Below, one piece after another: positions 53,466 through 60,246 of a DNA stretch of 60,246 nt (positions are counted from its first letter, which is position 1; every line of letters starts with the position of its first letter). Both the position numbers and the translations under genes were made by a program. The DNA lies in IMG/VR virus record IMGVR_UViG_3300035670_000226, positions 1 through 60,246 of that record; one strand, written 5' to 3'. Under the pieces are notes generated by a model. That model searched no databases. It worked only from the letters and a program-made list of their open reading frames with translations, and was not told where the DNA came from. Origin of the DNA: a virus.

Positions 53466-53960
53466 TTATTCTTGATTTCTTTTGGCATTTGCTACAGATA
53501 CTTTCCATCGTTCAATAAGAACTTGGGTGAGTTCCTCTAGCAGTTTCCATTCTACACGTGCTGAGCCAAGAAGACCTCGTTTTGCGAATTCTTCAATAGA
53601 AATTTCAATCAGTTCACGAGTGTAAACACGATTTCCATTTACTTTCTGGCCGTTCAGCACTTTAGAACGGAGTCTGTATGGAGCGATAGGGATGTACCCT
53701 TTCTTTTCCCACAGTCGAATAGTTGGGAGCTTCTTTTCCAAGGCCTGTGCAAGAGCACTGACAGTGAATAGCTCCGTCTCTACTCCATTCAGAGTCTTTA
53801 CGATTGGGTTAGCATCCCATCCGTTAGATTCTCCGAAAGCTTTCTTGCGTTGCTTTTGAGCAACAGGGGTGTCTTGGCGGCGTGGCTGACGAGAGCCTGG
53901 AGCCTTGTCCAGTCCCTCGAAAGCCTTGAGGATGTCTTCCTCACTACGCATACCAGGCAT
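53466..53960 (-). CDS. MerR-type helix-turn-helix DNA-binding protein
   Basis: 164 aa. VSALAQALEKKLPTIRLWEKKG (~67-88) with the GYIPIAPYR beta wing match a MerR/excisionase-type winged helix; KVNGNRVYTRELIEIS follows. Basic disordered N terminus. Could be the origin- or promoter-binding regulator, or a recombination directionality factor; no integrase was found. Confidence 0.6.
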   Translation of the reverse strand: MPGMRSEEDILKAFEGLDKAPGSRQPRRQDTPVAQKQRKKAFGESNGWDANPIVKTLNGVETELFTVSALAQALEKKLPTIRLWEKKGYIPIAPYRLRSKVLNGQKVNGNRVYTRELIEISIEEFAKRGLLGSARVEWKLLEELTQVLIERWKVSVANAKRNQE

Positions 53961-53961
53961 G

Positions 53962-54405
53962 TTACTTCTTAGGTGTTCTCAATGCCCAGATGACCTGTAC
54001 TGGGAACATCTCGTCTAGCTGTTCTTCAGTAATCTTTCCTTCATAGAAAGAAGCCATAAGAGCGTCTTCGTCAATTACTCGCACCATCTTGTAAACATCG
54101 TCAGACAGACCAGCAGATTCAATGATTCCTTCTGCTGCTTCTTCGTTTAGCTCACGCTTTACTCGACGCTGCTTTTCAAGTCGAAGAACTCCGTCAATAG
54201 GGGCGCTAAATTCGTATAGAACGTTGCCCTTGTCATCTTCGATACCCTCTTCGTCAATCAAAGACATAAGGGTTTCTCTTAGCGCCTTCTTACGAGCTTC
54301 AAGCTCATCTAGTGATTGAGAAAGTCGAATGTACTCCCTAATTTGCGACTCAGGGTCGTTAGGGTCTGATACTGGTCTTGGCGGAATATCCGCTGCTCTT
54401 GCCAT
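53962..54405 (-). CDS. Coiled-coil hypothetical protein
   Basis: 147 aa. Helices REYIRLSQSLDELEARKKAL and KQRRVKRELNEEAAEGIIES; DEEGIEDDKGNVLYEFSA, then a C-terminal AAEGIIESAGLSDDVYKMVRV strand region. Similar to phage siphovirus Gp157-like proteins by layout; not certain. Confidence 0.5.
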   Translation of the reverse strand: MARAADIPPRPVSDPNDPESQIREYIRLSQSLDELEARKKALRETLMSLIDEEGIEDDKGNVLYEFSAPIDGVLRLEKQRRVKRELNEEAAEGIIESAGLSDDVYKMVRVIDEDALMASFYEGKITEEQLDEMFPVQVIWALRTPKK

Positions 54406-54413
54406 GATGCCTC

Positions 54414-55967
54414 CTAGTTCATGTTTCTTGTTAGAAAGTCTATAAGACTTCCAACGGTTAAGTCAACTCCTCCTTTGGAGTTTATACCCTCACCGTCAAG
54501 AATAGCTCCTGCAATGTTTGATTTTTGTTTTAGGGTGTCGTATTGTCGCTGTTCGATTGAGTCTTTGATAAGGACATCTTGAATAGTGATGGTAGGCCAA
54601 GTTGATGAAGCACGATTAATCCTACCGTTGCGTTGTACAGCCAAACCAGCGCTCCACGGCTGGTCGAAATTAACCAGGAGATTGGCTTGAGGAAGGTCCA
54701 CGCCATAGCCGCCAGCATCACTGCTAACGAGAACACGAACATCAGGACTAGTCTGAAAACGAACTTTAGCATCTTCTTTCTCCTTTGCGTTCATTTCTCC
54801 TGTGTAGCCTACTGCCCCCCAGCCTAGTTCCGTAAGCGACAGCACCAGTTGCTCTACTGACTTAACGTATGAGGCAAATACTACGGCTTTGTAGCTTGGG
54901 TCAATTTCTAAATGGTCTGAAAGGTACTTTATTGCAACATCCAGTTTAGGCTGTTTGGTGACCTCTGTCACTCGCTCTTTTAGAGAGTGAACAAATGAGC
55001 TTCCTCCATCCTGCTTTTCAAACAACTCGGCGCTGTGTTGGAGTAGCTTGGGAGAAGAGCAGAGCATCCTGAGCGCCGTAATTCTTGACATAATTTGCCC
55101 CCGCATTTCTACGGCTGCGTCCCCCATTTGTTGGAGTTGGCCGTAGTGAACGGCAAGATTAAAAGAAGACCCAAAAGTCGCCCTAGCTTCCACTAGTAGG
55201 TCAAGCAGGTTGCCTGCAATTAAGTCGTATAGCTTTCCACCTTTTGAGTCTAGGGGTACCAAGATTGGCTCTCGATAAATGGCATCTGGAAGGTAAGGCT
55301 TTACGTCTTCGTCTTTTTGAGACTTTCGTACCGAGTGCTCACTCATGGTGCGGTGGAGCAGTTCTAGGTTTCTGTACCTCTGCACTCCTCCAAAGTGATT
55401 TCTGACAATAAAGGTCTTATCAAAGATGTCAAATCTTCCAAGTGCTTCTTTGTCAACAAACTGCATAATGCTATAAATCTCTTCTGGTTTGCCATTTTCT
55501 ATTGGGGTTCCAGTAAGGGCAAATCTGATTGGAATGTTTCGAGATAGCTCTTTTACTTTTTTAGCTCGTTTAGCTCTAAACCCTTTGATAGCAGTGGCTT
55601 CATCGCAGACCACGGCTTTGAAAGGAATGTGCTTAATGATGTCCCAGTCATTTACAACTTGCTCGTAGTTCATTACGGTATAGCCGTGCTTAGCAATTTG
55701 CTTGTACTGTTCTTGTCTTTGCTTTGGAGTACCGTCAATAACAACGGCTGTCCTAGTTGTGAACTTAGCTACTTCTTTTTGCCACTGGTATTTAAGAGAA
55801 GCTAGGCACAATACGAGTGTAGGACCTTCGGGAACAAGCTCTTCGATGGCTGCAATGGTCATGGGAGTCTTGCCAAGGCCCATCTCATAAGCGACTAGGA
55901 TGCGCTTTTTTGCCACCATCTTTGCGACGGCTTCAGTTTGATAGGGCTTGAGCGTTCCCGTAAACAT
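54414..55967 (-). CDS. SNF2-family DNA helicase/translocase
   Basis: 517 aa. Walker A GLGKT (30-34), DEATAI (Walker B), then C-terminal motifs (LVSSDAGGYGVDLPQANLLVNFDQ, VQRNGRINR). Motif Q-like start (LKPYQTEAV). Two RecA lobes complete. Remodels protein-DNA complexes, perhaps at replication forks. Overlaps primase end by 35 nt. Confidence 0.9.
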   Translation of the reverse strand: MFTGTLKPYQTEAVAKMVAKKRILVAYEMGLGKTPMTIAAIEELVPEGPTLVLCLASLKYQWQKEVAKFTTRTAVVIDGTPKQRQEQYKQIAKHGYTVMNYEQVVNDWDIIKHIPFKAVVCDEATAIKGFRAKRAKKVKELSRNIPIRFALTGTPIENGKPEEIYSIMQFVDKEALGRFDIFDKTFIVRNHFGGVQRYRNLELLHRTMSEHSVRKSQKDEDVKPYLPDAIYREPILVPLDSKGGKLYDLIAGNLLDLLVEARATFGSSFNLAVHYGQLQQMGDAAVEMRGQIMSRITALRMLCSSPKLLQHSAELFEKQDGGSSFVHSLKERVTEVTKQPKLDVAIKYLSDHLEIDPSYKAVVFASYVKSVEQLVLSLTELGWGAVGYTGEMNAKEKEDAKVRFQTSPDVRVLVSSDAGGYGVDLPQANLLVNFDQPWSAGLAVQRNGRINRASSTWPTITIQDVLIKDSIEQRQYDTLKQKSNIAGAILDGEGINSKGGVDLTVGSLIDFLTRNMN

Positions 55968-56943
55968 AAGCTGCTTCTCCTAAAAGGGCTGACTTAGCAT
56001 TGTCGATGCCCCAGACAATCTCAGCGTCAGTCAGGTCACCTGGGTCTTTCTTTCCAGAGTCTCCGTAATTGAAGAAGTAAAGATTGAGACCATACTTTCT
56101 GGCATACTGCCGCATTTGGTCACAAGCCTTTTTTCCCGCTGAGTCAACATTTGGGTTATCAAACGCAGCAATAATCTTACCGCTATACCTAAGAAGTTTA
56201 ACTTGAGCCTCTGACACTATCGCTCCACAGGTTGCTACGGCACCTTCAATACCAGCGCTGTGGATGCGTAAGCAGTCAAGCGGAGACTCAACCACAATAG
56301 CTACGTCTTCACGCTGCTGAGCTAATCCAAATAAAGTCTTAGACTTCTGCAGTCCAGCAGGCCTGTTCTTAAACGTACGCTCTACGGTGCCCTTTTCCTG
56401 CCAACCCATTAGTGTTGCGTGTTGCGCATCACGCAATGGCAAAATCCAAGTGTGGGTGTTTTTGTTCCAAAGAACTCCATAGTGCTCTGCTGACTGCTCC
56501 GTTAGGTTTCGGTCAAACAAAGCCTCTTCTGGAGGAGACACATAGATAGCCAAACGTGCTTCAGACATTGGAAGCGGCTTTGGTGGTGGAGAAATAAACT
56601 GAGAAATAGATTGAAACTTCTGTTTTAGTTCGTCAATAGTAACTTCAATGGCTGATTCTAACCACGCATTAGCTGCTGCGTAGTCATAAGCAGTAGTGCC
56701 AGAAACCTCTTGTCCCCAGATACTGACGTAGAACTCTTTTACATCACAGACAAGTTGCTGGAGATTGCCCTTGTAACCACAGCTAAAACAAATGTGTTGA
56801 CCTGTGTCTAAGTGAATAAACCATGACGGATTGTGGTCTGGGTTACCCGTGATGCGTTCGTGCATCGGACATAGCCCTTGAGCATTCTCGCCCTTGTCTT
56901 CATAAGGGATTTCTAGAGAATCTAGTACTTTTGCTACGTTCAT
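55933..56943 (-). CDS. DNA primase with CHC2 zinc finger and Toprim
   Basis: 336 aa. Zinc finger Cys25, His28, Cys52, Cys55 (CPMH...CFSC) at the N terminus; Toprim: VAIVVESPLDCLRI (Glu) and IAAFDNPNVDSAG (Asp-x-x). Middle RNA polymerase subdomain is shorter than in DnaG (~600 aa). Makes RNA primers. Stop/start overlap with the helicase gene (ATG at 56943). Confidence 0.9.
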   Translation of the reverse strand: MNVAKVLDSLEIPYEDKGENAQGLCPMHERITGNPDHNPSWFIHLDTGQHICFSCGYKGNLQQLVCDVKEFYVSIWGQEVSGTTAYDYAAANAWLESAIEVTIDELKQKFQSISQFISPPPKPLPMSEARLAIYVSPPEEALFDRNLTEQSAEHYGVLWNKNTHTWILPLRDAQHATLMGWQEKGTVERTFKNRPAGLQKSKTLFGLAQQREDVAIVVESPLDCLRIHSAGIEGAVATCGAIVSEAQVKLLRYSGKIIAAFDNPNVDSAGKKACDQMRQYARKYGLNLYFFNYGDSGKKDPGDLTDAEIVWGIDNAKSALLGEAAYVYGNAQALSN

Positions 56944-58196
56944 GCGCCCATTCCAAACGGTCCGTTACAAAAACTGCACTTGTACTTTTCGGTCTCGTCA
57001 TGGAAGCAGCCGTTGTCCCAGTTCCAAACAATTGGGGTTGAATCTGGTGGACAGTTTCTAGACTGCACAATCCTAAGAAGCCTTAGGTTTTCATCTGTTT
57101 CGATTGGCTCTAGTCCAAGAATTACGTCAGAGTCTTGGAAGAATGAGGACGAGTAACCAATAGAGTCTGCCGTCACCTTTCCTCCTCGCATCTTCCATAG
57201 CAAGGTCTGTGTGGTAATGACTACAGGAATGTTTAGCTTCTGAGCCACACGCTTTAGTCCACGAGTGATGTTGGTCAACGCTTGTGGGGTGTTCGCTTCG
57301 CCAGTCACTTGGTCGAGCATCAGGTACACACCGTCAACGAACATGATGTCTGGCTTTAGTTGTTCAGCCTTGGCAACCAGTGAGTCAATAGTCAAACCGT
57401 TTACTGCGTCCACCATGTGGAACGGAGACATATCCTTTAGCTCTTCCAGCATGGTTACGTAGCGGTCTTCTTCAGAAGCGGAGAGCTTTCCTCGTCTCAG
57501 AGAGTTAGCGGAAATGTGTGCTCGCATGGCATCGTATCGAAGCGCCTGTTCGTGGTTGTTCATCTCAAAGGATTGAAACATAGGAACGTAGCCAGCCTGG
57601 TGAGTGTTTGCTGCAACTCGCAGTGTGATTTGAGACTTACCAGTCTTGGGAGGAGCAATTACGGTAATTAGCTGCCCGCCCTGAAGACCCGCAGTTGCTT
57701 CGTCAATCTTCTGGAATCCTGTAGGGATGCCGAGAAGCTTGTGGTCTTGTAGGTTTTCGTACTCTTCAAGACGAGCTAGTGGGTTCTTGGTCAAGTCAAG
57801 GTGAGTAGTGCCAACAACTCCCTGAGCGTTTACCTCAGATACGGTCTTGCTCATTTCAGTCAAAGCAGACTCGTGGTCGTTGAGTCCCATCTTTTCTAGG
57901 ACAGCTTCGATACCGTTTCGAGTCAGCTTGTTCCTTCGGAACTCCACCATCTTGTCAAGAAGGTAGTCAAGGGTATCTTCTACCTTGATTGCTTTGAAGT
58001 TTGGGAAGTTGTCTGTGACGGCAATGATGGTAGGCACTTCTCGGTATGAGGAGTAGTGCTCCCGAACAAACTTCCAGACACGGCGCAAATCATCATCAAC
58101 AATCCACTCGTCTTTGATGCCCCGCTCAATTACAGGGATGATGGTTCGGTCAGCAATAACCTTGCTTACTAACCGATACTCGTTGTCGTACGCCAC
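56940..58196 (-). CDS. dnaB-like: DnaB-like replicative helicase
   Basis: 418 aa. Walker A APPKTGKS (~181-188), Walker B DIMFVDGVYLML, QTLLW, and arginine-finger-like VQSRNCPP. N-terminal helical domain ~1-125. Two C-terminal Cys (CSFC) may add a zinc knuckle. Unwinds DNA at forks; loaded by the DnaC-like protein at 58.9 kb. ATG overlaps primase region by 4 nt. Confidence 0.9.
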   Translation of the reverse strand: MAYDNEYRLVSKVIADRTIIPVIERGIKDEWIVDDDLRRVWKFVREHYSSYREVPTIIAVTDNFPNFKAIKVEDTLDYLLDKMVEFRRNKLTRNGIEAVLEKMGLNDHESALTEMSKTVSEVNAQGVVGTTHLDLTKNPLARLEEYENLQDHKLLGIPTGFQKIDEATAGLQGGQLITVIAPPKTGKSQITLRVAANTHQAGYVPMFQSFEMNNHEQALRYDAMRAHISANSLRRGKLSASEEDRYVTMLEELKDMSPFHMVDAVNGLTIDSLVAKAEQLKPDIMFVDGVYLMLDQVTGEANTPQALTNITRGLKRVAQKLNIPVVITTQTLLWKMRGGKVTADSIGYSSSFFQDSDVILGLEPIETDENLRLLRIVQSRNCPPDSTPIVWNWDNGCFHDETEKYKCSFCNGPFGMGA

Positions 58197-58212
58197 GTGT
58201 CCTCCTACAGAC

Positions 58213-58632
58213 TTACAGGTTGTTTAGGTCTAGCCCCCAAGAGCCGTATCTTGCAACCTGATTGGGTAAATCTATCACAGCTTTTAAGTTTGAACGATAT
58301 GGTAGCTCACTGACTAAGTCGTGAAAGCTGTCATACAGTTCAGAATAGTTGAATGGGTTGCCTCCACGATTGTCGAGGCGCTCCATCAATTTGGTCACAT
58401 CTTCTTCGTTCCAGCCGTCTTCCCAAAAAGCAGCCAGCTCAATTGCGAGTCCGTAATTAAACGATGCAGTCCAAAGCCTAGACAGCTGAGCATTGTTTAA
58501 AGAACTGATTTTACGACGCAACCTTGGTTTACCAAATACGGTTTTAGTCTTCTCAATTTCAGAGTTGACCACTACGTCAATGGTAACGATGATTCGTGGT
58601 GGCGTCTCGTTTGAGATATCGCCTCGGAACAT
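58213..58632 (-). CDS. Hypothetical replication-region protein
   Basis: 139 aa. Mixed alpha/beta: IIVTIDVVVNSEIEKT, LSRLWTASFNYGLAIELAAF. Placed between helicase and SWIM protein, ATG overlapping the SWIM stop (TAATG). Unknown. Confidence 0.5.
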   Translation of the reverse strand: MFRGDISNETPPRIIVTIDVVVNSEIEKTKTVFGKPRLRRKISSLNNAQLSRLWTASFNYGLAIELAAFWEDGWNEEDVTKLMERLDNRGGNPFNYSELYDSFHDLVSELPYRSNLKAVIDLPNQVARYGSWGLDLNNL

Positions 58633-58937
58633 TAGATAACTTCAACCTTGCCGTACTTGATGATGAACTCCCTAAACTGCTGAGAGTCCATGGTTGCAAT
58701 GTCTTCGTTGTCTAGGTCTACATCTTCAGGAATCAAGACTTGGTAGTGACCCTCGTTCTCTTGCATAGCCTGCTTCACATACTTGCTGTGAGCGCACTTC
58801 TTCCTAACAGAAAAAGCCGAACAAGTGCACCTAACTTGCGAAACGTTGTTTGAGTCGACCTCCACTTCAGCCACTCCAGCTTCGTCTAGAAATAGCTGCA
58901 AGGTTCGCCAGTCACTAATCAATCCAAGTTCCTTCAT
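58632..58937 (-). CDS. SWIM zinc finger protein
   Basis: 101 aa. C37-x-C39-x8-C48-x-H50 (CTCSAFSVRKKCAH) is the SWIM motif. N terminus DWRTLQLFLDEAG is helical; acidic C terminus. SWIM fingers bind DNA or partner proteins, often in recombination or helicase complexes. Adjacent to helicase loader. Confidence 0.75.
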   Translation of the reverse strand: MKELGLISDWRTLQLFLDEAGVAEVEVDSNNVSQVRCTCSAFSVRKKCAHSKYVKQAMQENEGHYQVLIPEDVDLDNEDIATMDSQQFREFIIKYGKVEVI

Positions 58938-59659
58938 TTGTTCCTCCTCAAATCCTTACCTTCAATTATCACACGGTTAAACGCTTCATAAACGAATGAA
59001 CCCATGGCGGTGCCGTATTTAGTTTTCCACTGAGACCGCTCCAAGTTGGTGGTCACAATCGTGGGTAGTCCCTTATCGTAGCGAGTTCTAAGCAATTCAT
59101 CAAATCCAGCTACGTTGTACTCTGACGTTGCCTCTTTACCGAGGTCGTCTAGAACAAGAACCCTGACATTCAAGTGGTCCATCTTGCTCTTGCCGTGAAA
59201 GCCGTCCATTTGAAGCTGCAGCTCTCGCTTTTCGGCAGGCTCTGCTTCAATGATTGACTTTTTTCTAGCAATGAAATCTGGAACGGTCATGTAGTACACA
59301 AACCGAGTAGCAGGACCTAGGTCTTCGTGGTGAAGCTTTAGCAGAGAGCGCATCTTGTCTGGCTCGTCTGGAAGCCTCCGAACTAGCTCCATCAAGCACA
59401 CAACAGAGTGGGTAGTCTTTCCCAGTCCTGCTGGACCGTCAAATAGGAGCCCAACTCCGTTGACTCCTAGACCACCAACATCTTGAATGACCTTGCCCTT
59501 GAGAACTTGGTCAATCCACTCGTTGATTTCTGGAGCGAACTTACCGAGGTCTTGCTCTACGTCTTCGGGGGATAGCCCTAGAAAACGATGCGGGATGTTG
59601 GATGTGTGCATCATCCATTGCCGTTTTAAAAACGGAAGTTGTTTAACGTCATAACTCAT
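58934..59659 (-). CDS. DnaC/IstB-like AAA+ helicase loader
   Basis: 241 aa. Walker A LFDGPAGLGKTTHS (~68-81), Walker B VLVLDDLGKEA, and TIVTTNLERSQW (sensor 1). N-terminal helices before it. Loads the DnaB-like helicase. ATG at 59659 overlaps the neighbour's stop region. Confidence 0.9.
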   Translation of the reverse strand: MSYDVKQLPFLKRQWMMHTSNIPHRFLGLSPEDVEQDLGKFAPEINEWIDQVLKGKVIQDVGGLGVNGVGLLFDGPAGLGKTTHSVVCLMELVRRLPDEPDKMRSLLKLHHEDLGPATRFVYYMTVPDFIARKKSIIEAEPAEKRELQLQMDGFHGKSKMDHLNVRVLVLDDLGKEATSEYNVAGFDELLRTRYDKGLPTIVTTNLERSQWKTKYGTAMGSFVYEAFNRVIIEGKDLRRNK

Positions 59660-60218
59660 TTGTCCTCCTGAGTTCTGCCTCGTGTCGCTCTAATGCCTTA
59701 CGCCCTGGCATTGAGTTATCGAAGCGCCTTCCATCTGAAGCATACACAAAGTCCTCCACAGGTGCAACCATCTCAGAAACATCCTCAGGAGCCTCTGTAG
59801 CGTCCATGTGCAGGTTTTTAAGTGCCTGACCGTAGCGAATGGTGAATGACTTCAAAAAGCGTCCCATAATGAATCCTGGGCTTTGGCGACCCTCGTGCTG
59901 AACCCATGGGTCTTCAAAAAACATGTCCATTAGCTCTAGCTCAATCACGGCATTCACGTTAGAAGTCCTACGCTGCTTAGCTAATGCTCCGCTGAGGTCC
60001 TTGACGCTAAAGGCTTTTCCTGGCATCACTGGCATCAGGCTTCGAACCCTAGCCTCAAACTCTGCAGCCACATCCATCGTGGTCCACTCTGACCTAGGCC
60101 GCTTGTTTCTAGTAGCTGGGTCGTTTTTCTTTACCCTTGGGGTGTTCTTTTCTTTAATTTCGTTATCAAAAAGCCCAAAGCCACTGAGTTGTGCGTCGTC
60201 GTCCTGCCAGTTTCCCAT
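59649..60218 (-). CDS. Replication-region protein, possibly loader partner
   Basis: 189 aa from ATG at 60218 (a TTG six nt earlier is an alternative). Residues ~45-140: TTMDVAAEFEARVRSLMPVM and VKDLSGALAKQRRTSNVNAVIELELMDMFF, winged-helix-like, then acidic tail. Could be origin or helicase-associated; not recognised. Start lies near the right edge. Confidence 0.5.
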   Translation of the reverse strand: MGNWQDDDAQLSGFGLFDNEIKEKNTPRVKKNDPATRNKRPRSEWTTMDVAAEFEARVRSLMPVMPGKAFSVKDLSGALAKQRRTSNVNAVIELELMDMFFEDPWVQHEGRQSPGFIMGRFLKSFTIRYGQALKNLHMDATEAPEDVSEMVAPVEDFVYASDGRRFDNSMPGRKALERHEAELRRTNEL

Positions 60219-60246
60219 TACCAAGATTTTCTTCTTTCTACCCTTG

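Noticed and set aside
53466-53960. Excisionase for a temperate phage
   Set aside because: MerR-like fold could fit, but no integrase or repressor is seen; called generically.

Overview
The window looks like a large part of one tailed-phage (Caudoviricetes) genome infecting an actinobacterium. Evidence: terminase, portal, scaffold, N4-gp56-type capsid and fibre genes, a full replication set (family A polymerase, CHC2/Toprim primase, DnaB-like helicase, DnaC-like loader, RecA, SNF2 helicase), and two WhiB-family proteins, a family essentially restricted to Actinobacteria and their phages. Base composition looks intermediate by eye (not computed), which would suit a low- to mid-GC, perhaps aquatic, actinobacterium. 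An Hsp20 gene, reminiscent of cyanophages, is compatible with an aquatic source but does not prove it. No integrase, excisionase or repressor was recognised.

Layout. (1) 1-13.5 kb, minus strand: fibre genes, head-tail and capsid genes, scaffold, portal, terminase and small virion or accessory genes. Strong hairpins flank the capsid-proximal genes. (2) 13.5-18.1 kb, minus: lysis cassette with an M23 endopeptidase, several small membrane (holin-like) proteins and a 623-residue secreted Pro/Thr/Glu-rich protein. A second, NlpC/P60 hydrolase stands alone on the plus strand at 18.3 kb between its own promoter and a strong terminator. (3) 19-23.9 kb, minus: small zinc proteins, a degenerate tRNA-like element beside a 91-nt hairpin, Hsp20, an HExxH protein, a PD-(D/E)XK-like protein, a triplicated 23-bp repeat and a DnaQ-like exonuclease. 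(4) 23.9-24.4 kb: divergent control region crowded with GTTA(C/T) motifs, an 11-codon leader, nested hairpins and a tRNA-like fold. (5) 24.4-34.6 kb, plus: about 30 mostly tiny genes, many joined by stop/start overlaps. At its centre are a putative amidoligase and a class II glutamine amidotransferase; it ends with a HicA-like protein and WhiB. (6) 34.6-60.2 kb, minus: a nucleotidyltransferase/HAD/TIM-barrel-like trio, a block of low-complexity virion-like proteins, SpoVS/Alba-like protein, RuvC-like and Hjc-like nucleases, NrdH redoxin, Cas4/RecB-like nuclease, WhiB, RecA, DNA polymerase, a likely ssDNA-binding protein and the primosome genes.

How it works together. Region 6 supplies DNA replication and recombination; regions 1-2 supply packaging, virion and lysis. 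Region 5 is the accessory part: its small acidic and zinc proteins look like host-takeover or early genes, and the amidoligase-amidotransferase pair predicts amide-bond chemistry on an unknown peptide or metabolite. The divergent region at 24 kb is the best candidate for the switch or origin that sets both transcription directions.
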